Source of the DNA: an uncultured Christensenellaceae bacterium
GTDB taxonomy: Bacteria > Bacillota > Clostridia > Christensenellales > Borkfalkiaceae
Reading direction: 5' to 3'
DNA length: 64,000 nucleotides
NCBI GenBank assembly: GCA_910588645.1
Contig: CAJUOY010000008.1
Span: 1-64,000 of the forward strand
Made by a program: the position numbers and the translations under genes. Positions 14,742-23,527 of the stretch are shown here, one piece after another (position 1 is the stretch's first letter; each line of letters starts with the position of its first letter). The notes below the pieces were generated by a model. That model made no database searches. It was not told where the DNA came from and saw only the letters and a program-made list of their open reading frames with translations.

Positions 14742-15700
14742 AAGTTCTGATATACCGCGTAAGTAAGTTTATCCAAGACTTCTTCCAATGAGCCGAAAAG
14801 CATACAACCGCTTGCAAGAACGTGACCGCCGCCCCCGAAAGTTGCGGCCAAAGAACTCACATTGACTTTACCTTTACTGCGAAGCGAAACTTTATACTGT
14901 CCCGTCTTATTTTCCATAATAGAAGCCGCTACTTCCACCCCGTCCACAGACAGAGGAAAATCCACAAATCCTTCAGTCACGCCGGCTTCGGCTCCTGCCT
15001 TAACCAGATCTTCCAAAGTAATAACTACATATGCAAACTTGTCCTCAAGGGCGAAACGCAATTTACTTGCTGCAATTCCGTATAGCAATGCTCTGGCCTT
15101 TGACTGACGGCCGTACATATTGTAGTTTATTAAATTCATATCGGCGCCTTTTTCTCTCAAAAATGCGCCCGTAAGATACGTTCTCGGAGTTACGTCGAGA
15201 TGAGTGAAATTCCCGCTATCGGTAATTAATCCCAACATAAGCAATTCGGCAACGTCCTTTGTTATTTCAAATCCCGAAACTTTTAAAAGCTCCGTCATTA
15301 TTTCGCATGTGGCGGGACAGACTTCTACAAAGTTGTAATCGCCGTAACCGTCGTTGGAAATGTGATGATCTACGTTTAATTTAATGCCCTTAAATTTTGC
15401 ATAACATTTTGAGAATATACCCAACCGCTGCAAATCAGCGCAATCTACGCTTACAAAAGTATCGAAATTGTGTCCTGTAAATTCGTTTTTAACAAGCGAA
15501 ACCGCCGAAAGAAACGAGAATTTTTCAGGAGGCAAATCTTCGCAAAAAACAAATGCTTTTTTACCTGCGTTATTTAACGCAAGACAAAGCGCAAGGCCAC
15601 TGCCCAATGTATCGCCGTCAGGTCTGACATGACAAAAAATTGCAACTTCCTTTGATTTATTCAGTTGTTCGGAAATTGCTTCAAGCGTATTATTTTTCAT
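14738..15700 (-). CDS. nrnA: DHH-family oligoribonuclease/pAp phosphatase NrnA
   Basis: Degrades nanoRNAs and dephosphorylates 3'-phosphoadenosine 5'-phosphate. The 320-residue protein has the DHH-domain metal motifs (HVRPDGDTLGS near residue 24, SVDCAD, the name-giving VDHH near 112 and ITDSGNF) and the DHHA1 motif GGGGHVLASG at the C-terminus. It sits between rbfA and truB as in most Bacillota, overlapping rbfA by 11 nt. The family also includes c-di-AMP-related GdpP-type enzymes, but those carry membrane and PAS domains that are absent here. Confidence 0.93.
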   Translation of the reverse strand: MKNNTLEAISEQLNKSKEVAIFCHVRPDGDTLGSGLALCLALNNAGKKAFVFCEDLPPEKFSFLSAVSLVKNEFTGHNFDTFVSVDCADLQRLGIFSKCYAKFKGIKLNVDHHISNDGYGDYNFVEVCPATCEIMTELLKVSGFEITKDVAELLMLGLITDSGNFTHLDVTPRTYLTGAFLREKGADMNLINYNMYGRQSKARALLYGIAASKLRFALEDKFAYVVITLEDLVKAGAEAGVTEGFVDFPLSVDGVEVAASIMENKTGQYKVSLRSKGKVNVSSLAATFGGGGHVLASGCMLFGSLEEVLDKLTYAVYQNL

Positions 15701-16052
15701 TTTTATCGAGATCGGATAGTATTTTATCTATCTTTTCACCATACTCCATACTTCCGTCTTTTATAAATCTTAACTCGGGTACCGTTCTCAGACGCATTAC
15801 CTGAGACAACTCATATCTTATCAACCCCGCGTTTTCCTTTATTGTATTGAAACTGACCTCGCCGCGTTCTTTATCCGTATCGAAAATACTTATATACACT
15901 CTCGCGCTTTTTAAATCAGGTGCGACATCGACTTCCGTTACGCTTATCACTTTTGAAAGTTCGGGAAACTCAGATCTGAGTTTCCCTGAAATGACGTTGT
16001 ATATTTCTTTTTGGAATTCGCCGGCTAGGCGTTCTCCTCTAATTCCTTTCAT
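15690..16052 (-). CDS. rbfA: Ribosome-binding factor A
   Basis: Assists late maturation of the 30S subunit and 16S rRNA 5'-end processing. A 120-residue KH-type protein with the family pattern: RLAGEFQKEIYNVIS at the N-terminus, DLKSARVYISIF in the middle and LRTVPELRFIKDGSMEYG toward the end. The ATG lies 2 nt after the infB stop codon, so the two are coupled. Confidence 0.95.
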   Translation of the reverse strand: MKGIRGERLAGEFQKEIYNVISGKLRSEFPELSKVISVTEVDVAPDLKSARVYISIFDTDKERGEVSFNTIKENAGLIRYELSQVMRLRTVPELRFIKDGSMEYGEKIDKILSDLDKNEK

Positions 16053-16054
16053 AA

Positions 16055-18616
16055 TTAATCCTGTTTGATTTCTTCAACCTGATAGCATTCTATTATGTCG
16101 CCGATTTTTATATCGTTAAAGCCCTCGATTGCACAACCGCATTCAAAGCCTGCCGCAACTTCCTTGACGTCGTCTTTAAACCGTTTAAGCTGTCTCACGC
16201 CGCCTTCGACAATGAGAATATCCTCGCGATATATTCTGAGCTTACCGCCGCGAACAATCTTACCGTCAAGCACGTAACAGCCCGCAATATTGCCGGCACC
16301 GGTAATTTTGAACGTCTGACGGACTTCGCATTTACCGAGCATGACGTCCTGATACTTGGGAGTACGCATACCTTTGAGCGCGGCTTCCATATCGTCTAAC
16401 AGCTCGTAAATAATCCTATACGTTCTTACGTCAATCTTACTTCTTTCGGCAAGCGCTTTTGCCTTGACATCGGGACGGACATTAAAGCAAAGAATCATCG
16501 CTTTTGCAGACTCCGCAAGCATTACGTCGGTCTCCGTGACCGCGCCCGCGGCGCTGTGAATGACTTTAACCTGTACTTCCTCGTTGGTAAGTTTAAGAAC
16601 CGACTGTTTTACCGCTTCAACAGAACCTTGTACGTCTCCCTTTATAATAAGATTGAGATTTTTTATTTTCTCGTCGGGGAACGCCTCGTCAAAGTCTACG
16701 TTCTTAATAGCCTTGGTTTTCTCTATACTGATTTTATCCTTTCTTTCCGAGAGAACCTGCTTCATAAGAGCCTGCGATACAGCGTTTATAGTATCTCCAG
16801 AATTGGGAACTTCTTCAAATCCAAGCACATTAACGGCCATAGAAGGTCCAGCTTCTTTGACAGTCCTGCCCATATCGTCTATCATTGCGCGGACTTTACC
16901 CATTGTAAGACCGGAAATAATGTTATCTCCGGTATGCAAAGTACCGTTCTGCACAAGAACCGTGGCAACAGGGCCTTTACCTTTATCAAGGCGTGCTTCG
17001 ATAATAATTCCTCTGGCCTCTTTTGCGGGATTTGCAAGCAATTCATTCATTTCGGAAATAAGAATTAAGCTCTCCAACAGGTTGTCTATGCCTTCGCCCG
17101 TCTTACATGAAATGGGACAAGCAACGACTTTGCCGCCGAAATCTTCCGTAACAATGCCGTAATTCAACAGATCCTGCTTTACTCGCTGAATATTTGCCGC
17201 AACCTTATCTATCTTGTTTATTGCAACAATAATTTCAACGCCTGCGGCCTTTGCGTGATTTATAGCTTCCACAGTCTGCGGCATTATACCGTCGTCCGCG
17301 GCAACTACAAGTATAACGATGTCCGTAACCTGCGCTCCGCGGGCACGCATTGCAGTGAACGCCTCGTGTCCGGGTGTGTCTATGAAAGTAATACCTTTAC
17401 CATTGACTTTAACGGTATAAGCGCCTATATGCTGGGTAATACCGCCAGCCTCACCTGCGGTAACTTTTGACTTTCTTATATAATCAAGTAAAGAAGTTTT
17501 ACCGTGGTCTACGTGTCCCATAACGGTAACTACGGGAGCGCGGGGCACAAGCTGTTCTATTTCTTCAACAGTATCAGCCTGTTGCTCTATCAATACGTCT
17601 TCCGCAGTCTTTTCGGGACGATATTCAAGCTCAACGCCGAAATCAGCCGCAATAAGCGCCGCGGTATCGTAATCTATCGAACCGTTCACATTGGTCATAA
17701 CGCCTTCTTTGAAAAGACGGTTAACTATAACCGCAGCCGTTATACCGATCTTTTCCGACAAAGTTTTAATAGGGATGTCGGACGTGGTTACGATTGCGTG
17801 CTCGATTTTGATATTTTGTACGGTCTTCTGCTTATCTTTTTTAACACGCAGTTTTCTGTATCCGCTCTTGTTCTCGTCGAAATCGTCAATACTTGCGCCC
17901 TGCTGTTTTGCAAGAGTACGCTTATTGATAGTATGCCTGTCTTTTTCAACATAAGTCTTTTCAAAGCTCTGTTTTTTCTTGTCGGGACCGAAATTTTTAC
18001 CCTTAGCCGCCGTAGGCATTGCCGCGGGGGCGGGAGCAACGTACTTCTGTCCGCCGGCAGGACGAGGCGCACTGTTCTGATTAGTGCGTTGCCCGAAAGC
18101 AGGTTTTTGAGGACGATTTTCACGGTTAATGAAAGTCTTATTATCAGGACGTCTGTGCCCGGCTATCTGCGACTGATCTACGTGTCTTAAAATAAAGGAA
18201 GGCTTGGCCTTTTCGGCGGGCTTTTCATCAGCTTTTTTATCGGACTTTTCGATTTTCTCCGCTGATTTTTCGTTAGCCTTTACAACAGCTTTATTCTCTT
18301 CCTTATTCTTCTCCGTAGGCAGTTTTTCACTCTTGACCGAAGAAACGGGCTTTATCTCCTGCTGTTCGTTTCTAACCTCGACAACAACTTCCTCAGGTTT
18401 TTCAGGCAAGCTTTCGGCTTGCTTGATCTCGGCCGCCGCTTTTGCCGCCAACTCCTCCTCTGCCCGCTTTTGTCTTGCCGCCGTTTCAAGTTCGTTTAAC
18501 TTTTTCAATATATCGGAAGCGGTTTTTTCCGCAACGGAAATTCTCTTTGAAAGTTCGGCCACTGCGCCGTTTTTAATTAATTTACCAATATTCTCTATAT
18601 TCTCGTATTTTGCCAT
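16055..18616 (-). CDS. infB: Translation initiation factor IF-2
   Basis: GTPase that delivers fMet-tRNA to the ribosome and promotes subunit joining. The 853-residue protein has an IF2-N segment, a long charged Lys/Glu/Ala linker with a basic, Gly/Pro/Asn-rich stretch, and then the conserved core: G1 GHVDHGKTS, G3 DTPGHEAF, G4 NKID, G5 SCKTGEG, and the C-terminal domains ending in the CEVRQTFKI region. The frame is open to an ATG at 18658, but the ATG at 18616 is 1 nt after the ylxQ stop with GGAGG just upstream and begins MAKYE, as in other IF-2s, so I use it. Confidence 0.96.
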   Translation of the reverse strand: MAKYENIENIGKLIKNGAVAELSKRISVAEKTASDILKKLNELETAARQKRAEEELAAKAAAEIKQAESLPEKPEEVVVEVRNEQQEIKPVSSVKSEKLPTEKNKEENKAVVKANEKSAEKIEKSDKKADEKPAEKAKPSFILRHVDQSQIAGHRRPDNKTFINRENRPQKPAFGQRTNQNSAPRPAGGQKYVAPAPAAMPTAAKGKNFGPDKKKQSFEKTYVEKDRHTINKRTLAKQQGASIDDFDENKSGYRKLRVKKDKQKTVQNIKIEHAIVTTSDIPIKTLSEKIGITAAVIVNRLFKEGVMTNVNGSIDYDTAALIAADFGVELEYRPEKTAEDVLIEQQADTVEEIEQLVPRAPVVTVMGHVDHGKTSLLDYIRKSKVTAGEAGGITQHIGAYTVKVNGKGITFIDTPGHEAFTAMRARGAQVTDIVILVVAADDGIMPQTVEAINHAKAAGVEIIVAINKIDKVAANIQRVKQDLLNYGIVTEDFGGKVVACPISCKTGEGIDNLLESLILISEMNELLANPAKEARGIIIEARLDKGKGPVATVLVQNGTLHTGDNIISGLTMGKVRAMIDDMGRTVKEAGPSMAVNVLGFEEVPNSGDTINAVSQALMKQVLSERKDKISIEKTKAIKNVDFDEAFPDEKIKNLNLIIKGDVQGSVEAVKQSVLKLTNEEVQVKVIHSAAGAVTETDVMLAESAKAMILCFNVRPDVKAKALAERSKIDVRTYRIIYELLDDMEAALKGMRTPKYQDVMLGKCEVRQTFKITGAGNIAGCYVLDGKIVRGGKLRIYREDILIVEGGVRQLKRFKDDVKEVAAGFECGCAIEGFNDIKIGDIIECYQVEEIKQD

Positions 18617-18617
18617 A

Positions 18618-18941
18618 TTATCTATCGCCTCCGAAATATAATTCGTAAGTTTCATCAAGGCTCGTCAATATTGCCTTGGATAATTCTCTGTCTCTAATAG
18701 CGGCTATCTTGCATCCGCTCTTATTTACCGCCGCTTCGAAACCCGATTTGCAAACAATCAGCGGACAAGAAAATCTGTTTTTGAATTTCAGCGCAAGCTT
18801 TTGCGTATTTTTTGCGGCTTCAGCGTCAACTATTATTAAATAAACACCGCTTTTTAAACTATATATACCGCCCGAACCGAGCGTTATTTTACCTGACTTT
18901 ATACAAAACCCGATATAGGTTTCAATTTTTCCTTTTGACAA
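18618..18941 (-). CDS. ylxQ: L7Ae-family RNA-binding protein YlxQ
   Basis: A 107-residue L7Ae/L30e-fold protein, usually encoded between ylxR and infB in Bacillota and presumed to bind kink-turn RNA. Visible features are GFCIKSGKITLGSGG near the N-terminus, the conserved VYLIIVDAEAAKNT strand and the later CPLIVCKSG. It overlaps ylxR by 20 nt, and its last codons (GGA GGC GAT AGA) provide the ribosome-binding site for infB. Confidence 0.88.
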   Translation of the reverse strand: MSKGKIETYIGFCIKSGKITLGSGGIYSLKSGVYLIIVDAEAAKNTQKLALKFKNRFSCPLIVCKSGFEAAVNKSGCKIAAIRDRELSKAILTSLDETYELYFGGDR

Positions 18942-19197
18942 GATATTCCTCCTCTATAGCGGAATAGACGTCATCGTCAACAGCACAGGAAAAAGTTTTA
19001 TTCAAAAGTCGCTTTTGTTTCAGTTTTTTTATACATTCTTGATTGTCGCAAACATAAGCTCCCCGACCGGAAGCCTTTGAAGAAAAATCAAGAAATATTT
19101 TTCCCGAACCGTCCTTTACGACTCTGAGCATATCTTTCTTTTCCTTCATCTCGCGACAAACTATGCACATTCTTTGCGGCATTTTTTTTATCTGCAT
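18922..19197 (-). CDS. ylxR: YlxR family nucleic-acid-binding protein
   Basis: A 91-residue YlxR (DUF448) protein with the diagnostic MCIVCREMKEK near the N-terminus and ASGRGAYVC in the centre; cysteines C11, C14 and C50 are present. The family (RnpM in B. subtilis) has been reported to bind RNase P RNA. It lies between nusA and ylxQ as usual. The C-terminus is basic. Confidence 0.93.
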   Translation of the reverse strand: MQIKKMPQRMCIVCREMKEKKDMLRVVKDGSGKIFLDFSSKASGRGAYVCDNQECIKKLKQKRLLNKTFSCAVDDDVYSAIEEEYLVKRKN

Positions 19198-19230
19198 AAT
19201 AAATCTATAAAAACTCCGATTTATATATCG

Positions 19231-20328
19231 TTATTCTTCCGTCTCGTCCTCTTCCGAAAGCTCTTCAACTCCGATACCGAGTTTTGCGGCAGCGGACTGG
19301 CTTTTAACGTCGATCTTCCAACCGGTAAGTCTTACGGCAAGTCTAGCGTTCTGACCGTCTTTACCGATAGCAAGCGATAACTTGTCGTCGGGGACTACCG
19401 CCATAGCCGTCTTTTCACCGTCAAGCTGAGTAACCGAAATGACCTTAGCGGGAGAAAGAGCCTTAGCTATAAATTCCAAGGGATTTTCACTCCAAGGAAT
19501 AATATCTATCTTTTCCCCTTTAAGCTCTTCAACAATGGCGTTAACTCTCGCGCCCTTGTTACCTACGCAAGCGCCTATAGCATCCACGCGCTCGTCTTCG
19601 GAATAAATTGCTATTTTAGTTCTTGCACCGGCTTCGCGGCTTATTTCCTTGATCTGAACAGTGCCTTGTTTGATTTCGGGAACTTCTTCTTCAAAAAGTT
19701 TTTTAACAAGTCCGGGTGCTGCACGCGAAACAAGAACCTGCGCGCTGCGATATCCGCTCTTTACGCGCTTTACGAAAACTTTTATTCTGTCGTTTATATT
19801 ATAAGTCTCACCGGGAACCTGGTCCGAAGGCATCATCAATCCATCAACCTGTCCCTTACCGATTTCGATATAAACATTTTTAGCGTCGATCTTCCTGATA
19901 ATACCGACGATAAGCTCGCCCTCCTTATCGGAAAATTCGTCCATTGCCCTGTCGCGCTCGGTTTCGCGAAGCTTTTGCAGTATTACCTGCTTAGCCGTTT
20001 GCGCGGCAATTCGGCTGAAATCTTTGGGAACAATTTTTTCACTGACCTTATCGCCCAATTTATAGCTCTTTTTTATTTCGCGGGCGGCTTCGAGTGAAAT
20101 TTCGTTTTCAAAATCGGCAACTTCCTCTACTACCGTTTTTACGGAATAAAAATCAATACTCTCTTTATCTTCGTTAATTTTAATCTCTACGGTTCCGACC
20201 AAACCCGCATATTGCTTTTTGCAAGCGGAAATAAGCGCATTTTCGAGCGCTTCTATAAAAATCTGTTTGGATATGCCCTTTTCCTTTTCCAAATCTTTAA
20301 GAGCTGCAAAGAAATTTTTATTAATCAT
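19231..20328 (-). CDS. nusA: Transcription termination/antitermination factor NusA
   Basis: Binds RNA polymerase and modulates pausing, termination and rRNA antitermination. The 365-residue form has the N-terminal polymerase-binding domain (1-125), S1 domain (VGIIRKIDAKNVYIEIGK) and two KH domains (AIGACVGNKGARVN; SLAIGKDGQNARLAVRL). It lacks the C-terminal acidic repeats of E. coli NusA, as in other Bacillota. It lies 22 nt downstream of rimP and is followed by ylxR. Confidence 0.97.
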   Translation of the reverse strand: MINKNFFAALKDLEKEKGISKQIFIEALENALISACKKQYAGLVGTVEIKINEDKESIDFYSVKTVVEEVADFENEISLEAAREIKKSYKLGDKVSEKIVPKDFSRIAAQTAKQVILQKLRETERDRAMDEFSDKEGELIVGIIRKIDAKNVYIEIGKGQVDGLMMPSDQVPGETYNINDRIKVFVKRVKSGYRSAQVLVSRAAPGLVKKLFEEEVPEIKQGTVQIKEISREAGARTKIAIYSEDERVDAIGACVGNKGARVNAIVEELKGEKIDIIPWSENPLEFIAKALSPAKVISVTQLDGEKTAMAVVPDDKLSLAIGKDGQNARLAVRLTGWKIDVKSQSAAAKLGIGVEELSEEDETEE

Positions 20329-20350
20329 TTTATTACTCCCGATTTAATTT

Positions 20351-20809
20351 TCAGTCAAATTTAATTGCCTTGTTTATTTTTGCTATTTTTGTACGGTTGA
20401 TTTTTATTTCTTCCTTTGAAGTTTTTATTGTAACCGTATTATCGTCAAATTCAGTCAAAACGCCGTCTATCATCTTTTTACCTTTGAGCGGCGCGAATAA
20501 CTTTATTTCCACTTCCTTTTGGAGATTTCTCTCAAAGTCGCGCACGGTTTTGAAAGGACGGTCGAGTCCTGGACTCGATACGTTCAAAGTATAGGGCTTA
20601 TCGTAAGTAGGATCGAATATGTCGATAGGCTCCATAACCGCGTTATGAAACTTTTCGCACGTATCCAAATCGACTCCGCTTTCCGTTTCGATAAATACTG
20701 TGAGCGAAGTGCTTTTATCGTTCCACTCGACGCCTACCACCTCTATACCCATAGGCGATGCTATATTTTCAAAGAACTGCTGTATTTCGTTTATAGGTTT
20801 TATCTGCAT
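20351..20809 (-). CDS. rimP: Ribosome maturation factor RimP
   Basis: Assembles the 30S subunit. The 152-residue protein shows the N-domain with GIEVVGVEWND, the DLDTCEKFHNAV segment, and the signature LNVSSPGLDRPFKTVRDF, followed by the Sm-like C-domain. The frame extends 14 codons upstream to 20851, but those codons lie inside the leader hairpin; the ATG at 20809 has AAAGAG upstream and the family-typical start, so I use it. First gene of the ten-gene operon that ends at 11283. Confidence 0.93.
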   Translation of the reverse strand: MQIKPINEIQQFFENIASPMGIEVVGVEWNDKSTSLTVFIETESGVDLDTCEKFHNAVMEPIDIFDPTYDKPYTLNVSSPGLDRPFKTVRDFERNLQKEVEIKLFAPLKGKKMIDGVLTEFDDNTVTIKTSKEEIKINRTKIAKINKAIKFD

Positions 20810-20830
20810 AATTTTCTCTTTAAAATAACT

Positions 20831-20856
20831 ATTGAGTGCCCCGCAAGGCACTCAAT
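20831..20856 (-). promoter_or_regulatory. Leader hairpin upstream of rimP
   Basis: A perfect 10-bp inverted repeat (ATTGAGTGCC/GGCACTCAAT) with a 6-nt loop in the rimP 5' leader, preceded by a smaller CTTAA/TTAAG hairpin. AGTTATTTTAAAG follows on the minus strand; this is a weak T-run, so it could be an attenuator or a regulatory structure. Confidence 0.6.
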
Positions 20857-20883
20857 CTTAACATAACTATTAAGGTTACATTG

Positions 20884-20912
20884 ATTATAGCATACAGGGT
20901 ACAAAATTGCAA
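20884..20912 (-). promoter_or_regulatory. Promoter of the rimP-nusA-infB operon
   Basis: Minus strand: TTGCAA (20907-20912), 17-bp spacer, TATAAT (20884-20889). The leader to the rimP ATG is about 68 nt and contains the hairpin at 20831-20856. Confidence 0.85.
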
Positions 20913-20949
20913 GCGATTATTGAAAAAATCTTGGCGAAAAATATCCTTT

Positions 20950-22482
20950 TCAGTACTTTGGCAAAGATTTTTTAATCCTGATAAGTTCTATAAATATTTT
21001 TGCCGTAGCCAAAGCGTCGTCTATTGCTCTGTGATGATTGAAAGTAACGTTAAATTTATCCGCTACGGTATTCAACTTATAATTCGATAAAAACAATAAT
21101 TCTTGCGAAAGCGGATATGTATCTATTATCTTCCTTTCGAACATATACCCCAATACAGAACAATAGTAATCCACAAATTTAAAGTCGAAAGATGCCGCGT
21201 TATGTCCTACGAGTACGCAACCGTCGCAGAACTTAAAAAAGTCCGGCATAACGTCTTCATAAATCGGCGCATCTCTTACCATCTCGTCCGTTATACCCGT
21301 AAGCTTAACAATTTCGTCCGGCAACTGTCTTTGCGGGTTAATGAAAGTTGTAAAACTCTCCTTTATTTCACCGTTTTCGATTTTAAATGCGCCGATCTCG
21401 ATTATCTTATCCATATTACCTGTAACAGGCGAAGAATTCAATCCCGTAGTTTCCAGATCGAAAACTACAAATTTTTCTTTTTTGAGGCATTCTGGAATGA
21501 CTTTTATATTAAAAAGATCAGTCTGCTCCGTGTCGACAAAAGGTTGAGGATGAATATGTTTATATATCGCAGGCACAGGCTTCGAAATTCTCTTCTCAGG
21601 GATAAATCCTTGGGGATAGCTACCATAATCTATAGTCTTTGCAGTAAATCTGAGATTGCTGCGAAACTCCTCGTTTACACCCGTACATACTATACTGTCG
21701 CCAACTTTCAACGCCTTGATTTTTTCAATAGACTTCTGCCTTGTAAAATAAGTTATCATAGACGAAGCCGATTTATCGTTTATTACAAAGGAATAATAAG
21801 TTTTTTCCTCTCCCTTTTTGTTTGTATAACTGCGCTCTTTTATGTCCTCGATTATTCCGCATAACACGACCTCGTCTCTGACAAGATTTAAGTCGGCGAG
21901 ATAAACTGCATAAGTTTGTATTTTTTCGCCCTCTAATGGGTTGAAATCCACTATGGGAAATCTTCTTATGGGCATTTCGAACTCAATCTCATCGGGCTCG
22001 GTTTCCACCTCGATATCATCAATATCCTTATCGGAGAATATGAGTTCTCCAACAAATTCTCCGCAATAATTATTTTTCAAAAGCTTATCAATCTGTGAAC
22101 ACAAATCTACGGGGGCAAGCGATTTTAATACGGAAATCGTATAATAGAAACCGTTTTCACGCTTTTCCACGCTTATATCATTTTGATCGAGCGTCGCAAG
22201 CACGGCTTTAGAACAAAAGCCAATGTATTCCAAGACTTTTCTTTTTATCATTTCGCAATCGGGCGAAAGTTTGGTAATTTCTATTTCAAGCGAAAAATAC
22301 TCGGGAACATATTTTCGCAAAACTTTGAATGCCGTTTCTTTATCCTCAAGAGTAAAAGCTAAATCGGTAACAATATTTACCGATACCGATTTTTTTGCCC
22401 GATTAACCGTCAACGGACGAAATATTGCATTTCTGAAATTCGCGTTTGAAGAACGCAATTCCAATAATATATTATCTGTCAT
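20950..22482 (-). CDS. PolC-derived exonuclease protein without polymerase or PHP domain
   Basis: A 510-residue protein that matches the N-terminal part of PolC-type DNA polymerase III. It contains the N-terminal PolC region with EIEITKLSPDCEMIKRK, an OB-fold (about 200-290, VVLCGIIEDIKERSYTNKKG and SSMITYFTR) and a DEDDh proofreading exonuclease (about 335-505). All exonuclease motifs are intact: VVFDLETTGL, GHNAASFDFKF and HRAIDDALAT. A full PolC is about 1430 residues, with a PHP domain around the exonuclease and an ~800-residue polymerase behind it; both are absent, and only 140 bp of promoter-bearing DNA separate the stop from rimP. The position between ispG and rimP is exactly that of polC in other Bacillota. 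It starts 11 nt inside ispG. The exonuclease may act as a separate proofreading or repair subunit (inference). Confidence 0.85.
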   Translation of the reverse strand: MTDNILLELRSSNANFRNAIFRPLTVNRAKKSVSVNIVTDLAFTLEDKETAFKVLRKYVPEYFSLEIEITKLSPDCEMIKRKVLEYIGFCSKAVLATLDQNDISVEKRENGFYYTISVLKSLAPVDLCSQIDKLLKNNYCGEFVGELIFSDKDIDDIEVETEPDEIEFEMPIRRFPIVDFNPLEGEKIQTYAVYLADLNLVRDEVVLCGIIEDIKERSYTNKKGEEKTYYSFVINDKSASSMITYFTRQKSIEKIKALKVGDSIVCTGVNEEFRSNLRFTAKTIDYGSYPQGFIPEKRISKPVPAIYKHIHPQPFVDTEQTDLFNIKVIPECLKKEKFVVFDLETTGLNSSPVTGNMDKIIEIGAFKIENGEIKESFTTFINPQRQLPDEIVKLTGITDEMVRDAPIYEDVMPDFFKFCDGCVLVGHNAASFDFKFVDYYCSVLGYMFERKIIDTYPLSQELLFLSNYKLNTVADKFNVTFNHHRAIDDALATAKIFIELIRIKKSLPKY

Positions 22483-23527
22483 TTAACAAAACGTTTATCT
22501 CTTTGATAAACTCCGCCTCGGCCTCATTTGAAGCTATTTTTTTAATAATTTCACCATTTTTGAAAATTATGCAATAATTCTCTGTTCCCGCAATACCTAT
22601 ATCGCAATCCTTTGCTTCACCCGGGCCGTTAACAACACAACCCATTACCGCAATTTTCAAGGGCTTATTTACATTTTCCGTATACGCAGTGACTTTTTTT
22701 GCCAACTCCATAGAGTTCCAACGACATCTCCCGCAAGTGGGACAGGATATTACGTTTACGAATTTTTTATCCAAACCTACGGCACGCAAAAGTCGCTTTG
22801 CGATTTTTACTTCCTTTACGGGATCGTCGGTCACGGAAATTCGCAAAGTATCGCCGATACCGTCGATCAACAGCGAACCGAGAGCCGCGCTTGATTTGAC
22901 CACCGCCATTTCTTCCGTTCCCGCCTCGGTAACCCCAATGTGCAAAGGATAATTTGTACGCGCCGAAAGCAACCTATAAGCCCTGACAGTAAGCGGAGCG
23001 TCCGAAGCTTTTACTGAAATTACAATATCGTTTACCCCGAATTTTTCAAATGCGGAAACTTCGGCAAGCGCGCTTTCGACAAGTGCAAATTCGTTTCTAC
23101 CGAATTTATTTAAAAATTCTTTTTCAATACTGCCTGTGTTTGCGCCGACGCGCACGGGTATTTTGTGCATTTTAAGGCAGTCCGCCACCCTTTTTACTCC
23201 GCTCTCTCCGCCGATGTTACCAGGGTTAACCCTTACCTTATCGGCACCGTTTTCAACGGCAAGACAAGCCAGTTCGGATGAAAAATGTATATCCGCAACA
23301 AGCGGAATAACAATCTTCGTCTTAATCTTTTTAATAGCCGCGGCATCTTCTTTATCTAAAACGGAAACGCGGATTATGTCGCACCCCGCGGCTTCCAAAG
23401 CGGATATTTGAGCAACCGTTTTCTCCACGTCTGAAGTTTTGGTTGTACACATTGATTGGATTTTAACCTGCTCTCCGCCGCCTACGGGAACGCCGCCGAT
23501 TAAAACTTTTTTTGTTGTTTCAGCCAT
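22472..23527 (-). CDS. ispG: 4-hydroxy-3-methylbut-2-enyl diphosphate synthase
   Basis: The [4Fe-4S] enzyme of the MEP isoprenoid pathway that converts methylerythritol cyclodiphosphate to HMBPP. The 351-residue protein has the TIM-barrel half (IQSMCTTKTSDVE at the start, DIHFSSELA, VRVNPGNIG) and the cluster half with cysteines in SCPTCGRC and MGCVVNGPGE. Its ATG overlaps the nrdR stop (TAATG) and it overlaps the PolC-like gene downstream. Confidence 0.97.
   Translation of the reverse strand: MAETTKKVLIGGVPVGGGEQVKIQSMCTTKTSDVEKTVAQISALEAAGCDIIRVSVLDKEDAAAIKKIKTKIVIPLVADIHFSSELACLAVENGADKVRVNPGNIGGESGVKRVADCLKMHKIPVRVGANTGSIEKEFLNKFGRNEFALVESALAEVSAFEKFGVNDIVISVKASDAPLTVRAYRLLSARTNYPLHIGVTEAGTEEMAVVKSSAALGSLLIDGIGDTLRISVTDDPVKEVKIAKRLLRAVGLDKKFVNVISCPTCGRCRWNSMELAKKVTAYTENVNKPLKIAVMGCVVNGPGEAKDCDIGIAGTENYCIIFKNGEIIKKIASNEAEAEFIKEINVLLNDR

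Noticed and set aside
17504..18190. Plus-strand frame of 228 codons opposite infB
   Set aside because: Antisense to the conserved IF-2 gene, with no promoter or Shine-Dalgarno sequence; long only because of codon bias in infB.
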